Shown: positions 25,464-34,163 of the stretch, one piece after another
Numbering within the stretch: position 1 is the first letter of the stretch
How the letters are laid out: each line of letters begins with the position of its first letter
NCBI RefSeq assembly: GCF_039831995.1
Contig: NZ_JBDOIO010000003.1
Coordinates: forward strand, 1,364,001-1,428,000
DNA: 64,000 nucleotides
Direction of reading: 5' to 3'
DNA from: Paenibacillus pabuli
GTDB taxonomy: Bacteria; Bacillota; Bacilli; Paenibacillales; Paenibacillaceae
Notes under the pieces: generated by a model
Told to the model about the DNA's origin: nothing
Seen by the model: only the letters and a program-made list of their open reading frames with translations
The model's database searches: none
Program-made: the position numbers and the translations under genes

Positions 25464-26807
25464 TCAAATCAAAGATCCCAAATCCGATGCTGCCGTAGGA
25501 TACGCAAAATTCATGCTGCTTAACTGATCGGTTGTCAGTTCGAACTGAATTGCCATCGCAAACAGGTTAATCAACTCTTCGCTCTCGCTGCCGAGTACAT
25601 GGGCTCCCAGGATACGTCCTGAGTCGTTGTCGATCACAACTTTGGCCATAGCATACTTCTCATTTGTCCGCTTATAAGTATACCATTGTGACAAGTCATT
25701 TACCTTCACCTCGTAGCCTTCCTCCTCCGCTTGATCCACGCTAAGACCAACAGAGCCAAGAGATGGTACGGTAAACACGATGGATGGCATGACTTTATAG
25801 TTCGGCTTAGAATGGTTGCCCTTCAGTAAATTGAAGGCAACAGCCCGTGATTCCTGACCTGCCAGAGGGGTTAAGGGGAGGCCTTTCGTAGCGGCAACGT
25901 CACCGGCTGCGTATACTTTGGGGTTGCTGGTGCTTTGTAAATACCCATTCACGGTGATGCCTTTCTCACTATAATGGACATTCCCCTTTTCCAGTTCCAG
26001 TCCATCTATACTCGGGATACGGCCAGCTCCATGCACGACCAGGCCACCATGCCACTGATGATCAGCTCCATTCCGGGTACCACTGACCATATATGTCTCC
26101 CCCTGTTTCCGAATGGACTTCACTTCCGCGTTCAGGTGAACGTGTATGCCGATCTCTTCCGATTTTTGAACCAGCAAGTCAACAAGCTCCTGATCAAACT
26201 GCTCCAGCGGTCGTTCCCCCCGGTGAATAATGTGCACTTCGCTCCCTGCTCTCGCAGCGATGTGGGCAAATTCAAACGCAATGTACCCCCCGCCCACCAA
26301 CACCAGTTGATCCGGAAGCTGTTCCAGTTCCAGGAAATCATCACTGAAAAGAAGATGCTCTGCACCTTCAATGGAAAGTGGAGCGGGCTGCGCACCTGTT
26401 GCAATCAAAATATGCTTTCCATGCAACACTTCATCCCCCACACGTACGTGGTCCTCGTCGACAAAAGAGGCCTTGCCATGGAAGGTATCCATTCCTGCCT
26501 GTTTGAATTTATCCTCGGTGGCTCTCGGAATGCGCATGGTAAATGTTCGTTTGAAGTCCATAAGTTCCGGCCAATTCATGATTGTTTTTCCCTGAACACC
26601 TTTCCCCAGCATCCGTTCATTCCAGTCAATAAGTTCAGCGGCTCCAGCCAACACTTTCTTCGGATCGCACCCTCGCAGGGCACAAGTTCCGCCAAATTCA
26701 CGCTCGTCAATCACGGCTATTTTCCATCCGGCTTCAGCGCATCGAGTTACAACCGAATTGGCTGCACTTCCGGTTCCTATTGCGATCAGATCATATAATT
26801 GTGTCAT
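25464..26807 (-). CDS. Atypical class I pyridine nucleotide-disulfide oxidoreductase
   Basis: A 447-residue FAD/NAD(P) flavoprotein of the glutathione reductase/dihydrolipoamide dehydrogenase type. FAD motif GTGSAANSVV, redox-active CALRGC (GGTCALRGCDPKK), NAD(P) motif VGGGYIAFEFA and the late FAD segment VYAAGDVA are all present. The C-terminal HPTxSE catalytic dyad is altered: the matching segment is AYPTAASD, so the base His is Tyr and its Glu partner is missing. It may therefore not turn over disulfides like its relatives. AGGAGG lies nine bases before the ATG. It follows an osmolyte-type ABC transporter by 34 bases. Confidence 0.88.
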   Translation of the reverse strand: MTQLYDLIAIGTGSAANSVVTRCAEAGWKIAVIDEREFGGTCALRGCDPKKVLAGAAELIDWNERMLGKGVQGKTIMNWPELMDFKRTFTMRIPRATEDKFKQAGMDTFHGKASFVDEDHVRVGDEVLHGKHILIATGAQPAPLSIEGAEHLLFSDDFLELEQLPDQLVLVGGGYIAFEFAHIAARAGSEVHIIHRGERPLEQFDQELVDLLVQKSEEIGIHVHLNAEVKSIRKQGETYMVSGTRNGADHQWHGGLVVHGAGRIPSIDGLELEKGNVHYSEKGITVNGYLQSTSNPKVYAAGDVAATKGLPLTPLAGQESRAVAFNLLKGNHSKPNYKVMPSIVFTVPSLGSVGLSVDQAEEEGYEVKVNDLSQWYTYKRTNEKYAMAKVVIDNDSGRILGAHVLGSESEELINLFAMAIQFELTTDQLSSMNFAYPTAASDLGSLI

Positions 26808-26841
26808 GACTTGTTCCTCCTTTTCTTTTTCCAATTGAAAT

Positions 26842-28356
26842 CTATAACAAACCCACTTTCTGTAAATAGTCGGACGCCACCCGCTCCGGACGGGCTCCGT
26901 TCACATTAACCTCATAATTCATCTGCCGCATCTCATCATCTGTAATGCGTCCCGCCAGCTGATTCAGTATCTCGATCAGCTGTGGATAGGCATCTGCCGT
27001 CTCCTTACGAAGCAGCGGTGCTCCCTGATAGGGCGGGAATAGCTCCTGATCATCTTCAAGCACCACGAGATTATACTGCCGGAGCTCACTGTCCGTGGAG
27101 TACGCATCAACGAGGTTAATATCCCCTCGCTGAACTGCGGCATATCGAAGTTTGGGTTCCATTGTGGCGACATTAGGAAACTGAATGCCATATTTCTTCT
27201 GTATCCCCAGATAACCGTCCTCACGGTCCGAGAATTCCAGCGTGAATCCAGCTTTTATCTGCTGCTGAGCAGACTTAAGGTCTGATATGGTTTTCAGGTT
27301 ATATTGGTCGGCAGCCTCCTGCGGGACCGCCAGCGTGTAGGTGTTGTTGTAATCCATGGGATTCAATAGCACCATATTAAACTGGCTAAGCATTCCGTCT
27401 CTTGCCTGTTCATAGACTTCTGTGCGATCCGTACTAACAGCCGTTTCCTTCAAGAATTCTGATATGGCTGTCCCAGTAAATTCAGGATAGATATCAATGT
27501 CGCCGGATCGTAGAGCATTGAACAAAAACGGGGTCTTCCCCAAACCAGGTTTTAATTCAACGGTGAGATCTGTATGCTTCTCAATCAGCAGCTTGTACAT
27601 GTTAATCAGGATCTCAGGTTCTGCGCCCAGCTTGCCCGCAATGATCAGATCCTTCTGTCCGCCGCGGGATAGTAGTGGAATGGTGATCACGAGGACAGCG
27701 ACCATGGCCAGTGCCCCAAGTGTACCAACCGTTTTACGGAAAGACAGGCGCTGGAATTGCCGAAGCAGGACATCGAATAAAATCGCCAGCAGTGCTGCCG
27801 GTATCGCTCCCAGCATAATAAGTGCTGTATCATTACGATCGATCCCAAGCAAAATCAGATCACCGAGACCGCCTGCGCCAATTAATGCCGCAAGGGTTGC
27901 AGTCCCGACGATGAGAACCATGGCCGTACGAATCCCTGCCATAATGACAGGCATCGCAAGCGGCAGCTCCACTTGGCTCAACCGCTGACGACTGTTCATG
28001 CCCATCGCATTGGCGGCCTCAATCATGGAAGGATCCACCTCGGATATCCCTGTGTACGTATTGCGGAGTACCGGAAGAAGGGCGTACACCACCAGGGCAA
28101 TAATGGCTGGAACTGTACCGATACCGAGCAGCGGAATGAGCAATCCGAGAAGAGCGAGCGATGGAATGGTCTGCAAGACAGCCGTGACACCGATGATGGG
28201 TTCAGCGACCTTCGGTTTTCGCGTTAGGTAAATGCCGAGTGGAATGGCAATAACCACGGCCAGGAACAGGGCTATAAATGAAATCTGGACATGCTCCAGA
28301 AGAGCCGTTAACAGCTGTCCTTTGCGCTCACTGAATACCTCAGAGAACCTACTCAT
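26842..28356 (-). CDS. ABC transporter permease fused to substrate-binding protein (OpuF/EgtU type)
   Basis: A 504-residue fusion: an N-terminal permease (about residues 1-215, six helices, GTATLAALIGAGGLGDLI with the EAA-like segment AANAMGMNSRQRL) and a C-terminal extracytoplasmic type-II binding domain (about 230-504; GKLGAEPEILINMYK to the end). Such fusions import glycine betaine and relatives (OpuF, BilE) or ergothioneine (EgtU). The ligand cannot be chosen from sequence alone. The ATG at 28356 overlaps the ATPase gene by 8 bases. Downstream come a flavin oxidoreductase and a DUF1349 gene. Confidence 0.9.
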   Translation of the reverse strand: MSRFSEVFSERKGQLLTALLEHVQISFIALFLAVVIAIPLGIYLTRKPKVAEPIIGVTAVLQTIPSLALLGLLIPLLGIGTVPAIIALVVYALLPVLRNTYTGISEVDPSMIEAANAMGMNSRQRLSQVELPLAMPVIMAGIRTAMVLIVGTATLAALIGAGGLGDLILLGIDRNDTALIMLGAIPAALLAILFDVLLRQFQRLSFRKTVGTLGALAMVAVLVITIPLLSRGGQKDLIIAGKLGAEPEILINMYKLLIEKHTDLTVELKPGLGKTPFLFNALRSGDIDIYPEFTGTAISEFLKETAVSTDRTEVYEQARDGMLSQFNMVLLNPMDYNNTYTLAVPQEAADQYNLKTISDLKSAQQQIKAGFTLEFSDREDGYLGIQKKYGIQFPNVATMEPKLRYAAVQRGDINLVDAYSTDSELRQYNLVVLEDDQELFPPYQGAPLLRKETADAYPQLIEILNQLAGRITDDEMRQMNYEVNVNGARPERVASDYLQKVGLL

Positions 28357-29353
28357 GAGCCTCACCCCGTTCTTGCAGCTGACCAGACCAATACCTCAAC
28401 AGATCCGCCCTGCTCACTTGACCAACAATCTGATGATTCTTCTCGACCAGCAGAGTGTCGTATGCATCCATGACATCCAATAAATCCGTCAATGTAATCG
28501 AAACCGGAACAGCCGTCTTGGCAGACTTTGGAACATGCCCCGGTGCAATAGGCATCATGACCGATTCAAGATCGAAATTCGTCTGAGGATGTGAAGACAA
28601 GTGCAAACTATTATCTGGATTTACATCTCTGCCAGGACTCCCGACAAAATCACGTACAAATTCATCTACGGGATGCTGTAACAGCTCCTCAGGTGTTCCC
28701 ACCTGCAGTACTTGTCCGTCCTTCATGATACATATGCGATCTCCCAGCTTCATCGCTTCCTGTATGTCATGTGTAACAAATACAATCGTTTTTTTCAGCT
28801 GACGCTGGATCTCCAGAATATCGTCCTGCAATTTCTCCCGGCTCATCGGGTCAAGTGCACTGAACGGTTCATCCATAAGTACAATCTCCGGATCTGCCGC
28901 TAGCGCCCGCAGCACGCCAATTCGTTGCTGCTGTCCGCCAGACAGTTCCCCTGGTTTGCGATCACTGTAGGTCTCTCCGTTCAATCCCACCATATCGAGC
29001 AAGTTATGTACACGATCATGAATCTGGGCGGGCTTCCATTTTCTCAATTCAGGAACAACCGCGATATTTTCGGCGATCGTCATGTGTGGAAACAACGCGA
29101 TCTGCTGCAGCACATACCCGATATTCCAGCGTAATTCGTGAATGTTATATTCATCGATTGGCCGCTCATGGATACGTACCGTTCCATCCGTCCGTTCAAT
29201 CAGGCGATTTATCATTTTGAGCATCGTCGTTTTGCCGCAGCCGCTAGGCCCAATCATGACGAAAAGTTCGCCTTTATTTATTTTGAGGTTAACCTGACGA
29301 AGAGCCTGTGTCCCGTCAAGATATTGCTTGGATACATTTTCGAATTGAATCAT
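28349..29353 (-). CDS. ABC transporter ATPase with C-terminal CBS-like segment (OpuA/OpuF type)
   Basis: A 334-residue ATPase energising the fused permease/binding protein. Walker A GPSGCGKTT (about 34-42), signature LSGGQQQRIG, Walker B IVLMDEPFSALD and H-loop VTHD are intact. The C-terminal region (about 270-330, DTLLVEKNHQIVGQVSRADLL) looks like a single CBS half, as in osmoprotectant importers. GGAGAG precedes the ATG at 29353; a longer in-frame start at 29416 lacks a site. First gene of an operon of four running to 24822. Confidence 0.9.
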   Translation of the reverse strand: MIQFENVSKQYLDGTQALRQVNLKINKGELFVMIGPSGCGKTTMLKMINRLIERTDGTVRIHERPIDEYNIHELRWNIGYVLQQIALFPHMTIAENIAVVPELRKWKPAQIHDRVHNLLDMVGLNGETYSDRKPGELSGGQQQRIGVLRALAADPEIVLMDEPFSALDPMSREKLQDDILEIQRQLKKTIVFVTHDIQEAMKLGDRICIMKDGQVLQVGTPEELLQHPVDEFVRDFVGSPGRDVNPDNSLHLSSHPQTNFDLESVMMPIAPGHVPKSAKTAVPVSITLTDLLDVMDAYDTLLVEKNHQIVGQVSRADLLRYWSGQLQERGEAHE

Positions 29354-29498
29354 CCGTACGCTTCTCTCCTTTACTAACCTTTCATTCTCATCTATTTCCC
29401 CAAAAGAACTCCCCAATAATCATCACCATGAATGAAGAGCTTCTTCCGATTCAACCAGACATGTATAATTTATATGCGTTGATTTGGAAGCAAGGTGG

Positions 29499-29504
29499 TA
29501 TAAT
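29499..29504 (+). promoter_or_regulatory. Extended -10 promoter of the HesB-like gene
   Basis: TATAAT preceded by TGG gives an extended -10 (TGN-TATAAT); no clear -35. It lies about 65 bases before the start codon. Confidence 0.6.
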
Positions 29505-29571
29505 GATAGGAGAAGTTGGCTTCTAACATATACATTTCAGGATCATTTTCAACATATAAGGAGTGAGCACG

Positions 29572-29934
29572 ATGCATATTCAAATTACGGATCTGGCCGC
29601 AGCAAGATTAACCGAGAGCCTTAATGACCAACCTGGCTACTTCAAAGTGTTCTATGACACTGAGGGTTGTGGCTGTAACGGAATTCTGGTCGTATTGATT
29701 GTGGATGAACCTGCAGCACTGGATGAACAGATCGAAACCAACCTGGTTCCATTCTATGTTGATCCGAAACAGCAATTAAATCTTGAACAGCATATGAAAC
29801 TGGATACGGAAGAAAACTACCCCTCTTTCACGTTAAGCAGTGATTCCGGTGTACTTAGCAGCAATGTACGTGTTCGGGACACGCGTGCTGTGAATGCGGG
29901 AAAATCCAGTGCAACTGATGCATGCATGCTGTAA
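29572..29934 (+). CDS. HesB-like iron-sulfur biosynthesis-domain protein (YqkB type)
   Basis: A 120-residue HesB-like fold protein. The motif GCGCNG (about 31-36) and a late Cys (DACML) recall the cysteines of A-type Fe-S carriers, but the C-terminal CxC pair of IscA is not present. It is thus probably a relative with a changed or lost cluster site. AAGGAG lies eight bases before the ATG. Single gene between a promoter and a strong terminator. Confidence 0.82.
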   Translation: MHIQITDLAAARLTESLNDQPGYFKVFYDTEGCGCNGILVVLIVDEPAALDEQIETNLVPFYVDPKQQLNLEQHMKLDTEENYPSFTLSSDSGVLSSNVRVRDTRAVNAGKSSATDACML

Positions 29935-29948
29935 ACTCTAAGCTTTCA

Positions 29949-30021
29949 ATTTTTCAAACCAATGGTTGAAAAATGTTGCCCTAATAAGCAAAGACTCTGC
30001 ACTAAATGCAGAGTCTTTTTT
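29949..30021 (+). terminator. Hairpin and intrinsic terminator after the HesB-like gene
   Basis: A first hairpin (ATTTTTCAA 29949-29957 with TTGAAAAAT 29966-29974) is followed by a classic terminator: AAGACTCTGCA (29991-30001), 5-base loop, complementary arm (30007-30017) and TTTTTT. Confidence 0.9.
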
Positions 30022-30204
30022 ATGTTCTTTTTGGTCAGATGCATATGCCCGAAACTATGAATCTCGCATATTTGTTTACAACTCGGAAACAATTGGAGAA
30101 CCTCTTGATATAATCCTCTAGTATACTCGGTATATAGAAAAAGCATGTCTGGTATGGAACAGTTGCAGCATGCGCGAGATTCATTATACCCGAGGAGGAA
30201 CATC

Positions 30205-30981
30205 ATGAAATCATTCACACGTAAATCTATCGTATCCACGCTACTTATAGGCTCTGTCGTAGCAGGTGCTGCCTTCACTGCCTTTCCCTTTGTACCATCC
30301 ATGACGCCAGTCGTATCGGCTGCCAGCTCCAGCTTCACTCAATTTTTGCATGATAATGCGCCAAGTCGCACCATAAAAACAAGCAGCAGCGGTCTCGCAA
30401 CGGTAACGAATCTATCGAGCACCGTGGTGTTGGTAAACAAAAAAAGAAATCTGCCTTCGTCTTACGCGCCAAAGGATTTGGTTGTACCCAACATTCCATT
30501 CAGCTTCTCCGGCTCCAGTCCGAAGAAACAAATGCGTAAGGTCGCGGCTACCGCGATCGAAAAGCTGTTTGCAGCAGCCAAAAAAGACGGCATTGACATC
30601 AAAGCCGTATCGGGTTACCGTTCCTACTCCACACAGAAATCCATTTTTGAACGCAATGCAAGTATCAAAGGTGAAGCTGTGGCCAACAAGACCAGTGCTC
30701 GCCCAGGGCAAAGTGAACATCAAACCGGGCTTGCAATGGATATCTCCAGTGCATCGGTCCGCTATGATCTGCAGCAGAGCTTCGGTAACACCAAAGAAGG
30801 CAAATGGCTGAAGGCCAATGCCCACAAGTACGGATTCATCATCCGCTATGGCAAGGATCAGGAGAAGTTGACCGGTTACTCTTATGAACCGTGGCATGTT
30901 CGTTACGTCGGGGTGTACATCGCAGGAGAAATTACAAGTCAGAAACTTACTCTGGAACAATATCTGGAACGCGCGAAATAA
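30205..30981 (+). CDS. Secreted M15-family D-alanyl-D-alanine carboxypeptidase (VanY type)
   Basis: A 258-residue exported zinc peptidase trimming peptidoglycan stem peptides. Signal peptide 1-40 (ending SAASS). Zinc ligands are His172 and Asp179 (SEHQTGLAMD) and His231 (EPWHV); Glu228 is the catalytic base. The substrate-binding GYRSY (137-141) is kept. GAGGAGG lies before the ATG at 30205. A TATAAT box lies near 30110 but without a clear -35. Single gene. Confidence 0.92.
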   Translation: MKSFTRKSIVSTLLIGSVVAGAAFTAFPFVPSMTPVVSAASSSFTQFLHDNAPSRTIKTSSSGLATVTNLSSTVVLVNKKRNLPSSYAPKDLVVPNIPFSFSGSSPKKQMRKVAATAIEKLFAAAKKDGIDIKAVSGYRSYSTQKSIFERNASIKGEAVANKTSARPGQSEHQTGLAMDISSASVRYDLQQSFGNTKEGKWLKANAHKYGFIIRYGKDQEKLTGYSYEPWHVRYVGVYIAGEITSQKLTLEQYLERAK

Positions 30982-31019
30982 CGAAGCGTTTGCCATCGAC
31001 TAATAAAATGGAATGAACC

Positions 31020-31058
31020 AGGAGCCGGAGCTTGGGAACGGTCTCCGGCTCCTGCATT
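31020..31058 (+). terminator. Terminator of the carboxypeptidase gene
   Basis: A perfect 11-bp GC-rich stem (31020-31030 with 31043-31053) followed by GCATTTT. Confidence 0.75.
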
Positions 31059-31132
31059 TTCCACAACAACGATATAGGCTTAGGCTTACGACACCAATCG
31101 TGCTGCAACAACAATTTGTTGAATCAGAAACA

Positions 31133-31372
31133 TCAGAAACTTACCATCCTTTTGACCACGAGAGGCAGTCGCTTCAACCCTTCAGTTCCGGCCCAGGAAC
31201 CTGCTCCTGCCAGGAGGGCATTATGACACAAATAAAATGCAGCATGGTAGGCAAGCGTGCCAACGATGATTTCCATCACCAAAAATCGTTTCAGTGTGGA
31301 GGATTGGATAACATATACCTTGAATTCGTGATAGGAGCTCTCCCTCTTGAATCTGGTGATGAACGTCCTCAT
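31133..31372 (-). CDS. Small putative membrane protein, function unknown
   Basis: A 79-residue frame on the minus strand with GAGGTGA six bases before its ATG, the main reason to accept it. The middle (about residues 27-60) is hydrophobic with Ala/Gly/Leu and could form one or two membrane helices; both ends are basic. I do not recognise a family. It is divergent from the nitroreductase gene and shares the promoter region with it. A longer plus-strand frame across the same bases has no ribosome binding site and looks like an artefact. Confidence 0.5.
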   Translation of the reverse strand: MRTFITRFKRESSYHEFKVYVIQSSTLKRFLVMEIIVGTLAYHAAFYLCHNALLAGAGSWAGTEGLKRLPLVVKRMVSF

Positions 31373-31436
31373 GAATCACCTCTACTGTCTTTTTATATAA
31401 AGTTATGGTCGTTCAGTCTTGTCTTATTCAAAAATA

Positions 31437-31453
31437 TTACTTACCAAAAGTAA
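31437..31453. promoter_or_regulatory. Inverted repeat upstream of the nitroreductase gene
   Basis: TTACTT-ACCAA-AAGTAA, a 6-5-6 palindrome just upstream of a TATACT box near 31475, where it would cover the -35. It is of the kind bound by HxlR/MarR-type redox regulators, which often control nitroreductases. Confidence 0.5.
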
Positions 31454-31505
31454 CTAAGCGTGTTATAGTCAGTTTATACTTTATACATAAGCGAGGTAAA
31501 CCACC

Positions 31506-32138
31506 ATGAGTGCACTGGAAAACTTGGTCAAAAACCGTAGATCAGCTGTTATTTTTGAGGAAGGTATTGAAATCCCGGAAGCGGATTTGCAGCAAATGTT
31601 CGCATTAAACAAATTTGCTCCATCAGCCTTTAACCTGCAGCACACCCACTACCTGGTCTTGACCGACCCGGCCCAAAAAGAAAAAGCATATGAAGCTTCA
31701 CAGCAATACAAAGTAAAAACAGCCTCAGCAGTCATCGTCGTCCTCGGAGATATCAAAGCTCATCATCACATCCGCACGATTAACGAAGGGTTATTGCACC
31801 TGGGTGTGCTCAATCCATTTGAATATGAGCAGGAGTCCCAGAGTGTTTTTGATTTCTACGAATCCCGTGGCAGTGTTTTTCAGCGTGAAGACGCCATCCG
31901 TAATGCCAGCCTATCGGCAATGCAGCTGATGCTGATTGCACAGGATATGGGATGGGATACGTGTCCAATGATTGGTTTCGATGCCGATGAACTGCAGAGC
32001 AGTCTGGATGTTCCAGAACATTACGTTCCTGTCATGATGATTACAATCGGTAAAAAATCAGAAGCCAAACAGCGTCCACGCGGCTATCGCAAACCCATTA
32101 ATGAATATGTCAGCTTCAATAAAATGCATGCAGAGTAA
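31506..32138 (+). CDS. Nitroreductase-family FMN oxidoreductase
   Basis: A 210-residue nitroreductase-fold protein that probably reduces nitro compounds or quinones with FMN and NAD(P)H. The N-terminal RRSAVIFEEG and APSAFNLQ segments form the FMN phosphate site of the family, and GWDTCPMIGFD is the typical late motif. GAGGTAAACCACC precedes the ATG. An upstream palindrome suggests stress-inducible control. A perfect terminator follows. Confidence 0.9.
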   Translation: MSALENLVKNRRSAVIFEEGIEIPEADLQQMFALNKFAPSAFNLQHTHYLVLTDPAQKEKAYEASQQYKVKTASAVIVVLGDIKAHHHIRTINEGLLHLGVLNPFEYEQESQSVFDFYESRGSVFQREDAIRNASLSAMQLMLIAQDMGWDTCPMIGFDADELQSSLDVPEHYVPVMMITIGKKSEAKQRPRGYRKPINEYVSFNKMHAE

Positions 32139-32157
32139 CTCATAAAATAGATACACC

Positions 32158-32185
32158 AAAAAAGCCACGGTTCCGTGGCTTTTTT
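32158..32185 (+). terminator. Terminator of the nitroreductase gene
   Basis: Stem AAAAAAGCCACGG (32158-32170) with CCGTGGCTTTTTT (32173-32185). Confidence 0.92.
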
Positions 32186-32344
32186 ACATTTCATAGATCA
32201 GTTGATCGGATGATTGAAGGTTCTCGTCGAACTCCGCATATATGTACAATTGGCCTGCCTTTTAAAAAATAGTTATGTAATTTTTTTTATACCATGTTAA
32301 CATCCATCAAGTAAGAGAATTCTGTTGGGAAGGGAAGATGAAAA

Positions 32345-32803
32345 ATGGAAATGTTTATGGAACAACTGGCGGCATGCCGAATCGCTTATGTAAGGCAAGT
32401 GGGTCCTTATGGTCCTGCCAATGTCCAAGCAATGAACCAGTTAAAACAATGGGCAGACGCGAAAGATCTGCTCAATGAAGCTGCGATTTTATTTGGCATA
32501 CCACAGGATAACCCAACAACGACACCCCCTCATCACTGCAGATATGATGCAGCCATTGAACTCCATGAACTTGAATTCCCTGAAGATGACTCTATTGAGA
32601 TTGGAGAGCTCCATGGCGGAAACTATCTTATCTGCAAGGTTAAGCACACGGCAGAAGGTATCCAGCAGGCATGGAACGACATTATTCCTTATTTACAAAA
32701 CAACAATTATGTCATCAATCACAAACCGGTTCTGGAACGATATCGATGGGAACTCCTCGAACAGCATTATTGCGAGATATGCGTGCCTGTGAAGAAGGTC
32801 TAA
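32345..32803 (+). CDS. GyrI-like small-molecule-binding protein
   Basis: A 152-residue protein of the GyrI-like/SbmC superfamily, a SHS2-type fold that binds drug-like molecules and in E. coli GyrI protects gyrase. IAYVRQVGPYG at the N-terminus and RYDAAIEL in the middle are typical, as is GGNYLICKVKHT. No DNA-binding domain is attached. It is a single gene; target is unknown. The ATG is preceded by GGGAAGG at a workable distance. Confidence 0.85.
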   Translation: MEMFMEQLAACRIAYVRQVGPYGPANVQAMNQLKQWADAKDLLNEAAILFGIPQDNPTTTPPHHCRYDAAIELHELEFPEDDSIEIGELHGGNYLICKVKHTAEGIQQAWNDIIPYLQNNNYVINHKPVLERYRWELLEQHYCEICVPVKKV

Positions 32804-32822
32804 GCTGTTAAGCTGCACAAAA

Positions 32823-32850
32823 AAAGTGACTTCATCATTGAAGTCACTTT
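32823..32850. terminator. Bidirectional terminator between GyrI-like and aminopeptidase genes
   Basis: A perfect 12-bp stem (32823-32834 with 32839-32850), A-rich before and T-rich after, serving both convergent genes. Confidence 0.9.
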
Positions 32851-32874
32851 CTCTCCTTTATGCTCGGTGTAAAA

Positions 32875-34119
32875 TTAAAATGCCCAGTTGCCTTTGCGGA
32901 ATACCGGTTCAATTGTACCGTCCTGCAATTCACCGTCGATATCCAGTTCAGCTGATCCAATCATGAAGTCGACGTGAGTCAGACTGACATTACATTCGTG
33001 TTTAAGCAATTCTTCGTTCGACATCGTTGTGCCGTCCTTCATGTTAAACGGATAGGCGCTGCCTACAGCCAGGTGACAGGATGCATTCTCATCAATTCCG
33101 GTATTATAGAAAATACGATTCAGGTTTGAGATGGGTGAATCATGCGGCACCAATGCTACCTCTCCAAGATAACGTGCTCCTTCATCCGTAGCAAACAGGT
33201 TTTTCAGGTGCTCTTCACCGGAAGCCGCTGTGAAAGCCACAACTTGACCGTCCTTGAACGTTATTCTCATCTGATCTACCAGCTGTCCGTTCAAGTTCAG
33301 GGGCATCGTACTGCTGACATACCCATTAACACCGCTGCGCTTCGGCATGGTGAATACTTCTTCGGTTGGCATATTGGCAACGGTGTACACGCCGGCTTTG
33401 TTCTCACTTCCGCCGCCACCCCAGATGTGATTGTCTACCAGCTCAATTTTCAAGTCCGTTCCTGGTGCACGGTAGTGCAGGCTTTTATAGTTTTTCTGAT
33501 TCAGCTGATCACTCTTCGTATTGAGGGTGTCCAGATGCTGTCTCCAGTTCTGGATGGCATCTCCGCCATCCACCCGATTCATTTTGAAGATGGTGTCCCA
33601 CATCACATTGATGCGGTCTTCCTCAGGTATATCGGCAAACACCTTATTCGCCCATGCCTTGGTCGGCGCCTTGATCAGGCACCAGCTGATCTCATGGTTG
33701 CGCGTATATTTCGAATAACCGCGGCGAGCTTGAGCAGCCGCCTTGGTGGCACGCGAAACCTTGTCGGAATCAATCCCGTTATACAGTTCCGGGTCCGGTA
33801 CTTTGATCGTCAAGGTAGCGCCGCCTGCTTCTGCAAATCTCTCCATCATGTCGCCTTTCCATGCCGGATAGTAATCGAAGCTGTCGTCAGAACCTTGCTG
33901 GAAACGACTGCGGGTAATCTGATCGTCCTCAAAATCAACCTGTACATACTTTGCCCCTGCAGCGTATGCCTTGGCAACGATCAGGCGGGTAAACTCAAGC
34001 GTTTCAATAGGCGCAGTGACAAGCAGATCCTGCCCTTTTTGAATGTTCACACCCACTTTGACCACCAGTTCTGCATATTGTTCCAACGATTTCTCAAACG
34101 TTTGCTCGAAATTGCTCAT
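32875..34119 (-). CDS. M29-family aminopeptidase (AmpS type)
   Basis: A 414-residue metallo-aminopeptidase of the thermophilic M29 family, removing N-terminal residues from peptides in the cytoplasm. Family segments include IPEEDRINVMWDTIF, HVDFMIGS near the C-terminus (metal ligands His and Asp) and HLAVGSAYP. Length matches the family. The ATG at 34119 follows AGGAGTGA; an in-frame GTG at 34131 overlaps that site. It lies 44 bases after the acyl-CoA synthetase stop and may be co-transcribed with it. Confidence 0.93.
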   Translation of the reverse strand: MSNFEQTFEKSLEQYAELVVKVGVNIQKGQDLLVTAPIETLEFTRLIVAKAYAAGAKYVQVDFEDDQITRSRFQQGSDDSFDYYPAWKGDMMERFAEAGGATLTIKVPDPELYNGIDSDKVSRATKAAAQARRGYSKYTRNHEISWCLIKAPTKAWANKVFADIPEEDRINVMWDTIFKMNRVDGGDAIQNWRQHLDTLNTKSDQLNQKNYKSLHYRAPGTDLKIELVDNHIWGGGGSENKAGVYTVANMPTEEVFTMPKRSGVNGYVSSTMPLNLNGQLVDQMRITFKDGQVVAFTAASGEEHLKNLFATDEGARYLGEVALVPHDSPISNLNRIFYNTGIDENASCHLAVGSAYPFNMKDGTTMSNEELLKHECNVSLTHVDFMIGSAELDIDGELQDGTIEPVFRKGNWAF

Positions 34120-34163
34120 AGGTCCATTCACTCCTGGTTCATATTGGTTTGTTGCTTAATGAT

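Noticed and set aside
31013..31453. A 146-codon plus-strand frame after the carboxypeptidase gene
   Set aside because: It starts just before the terminator hairpin, lacks a ribosome site and overlaps a better-supported minus-strand gene.
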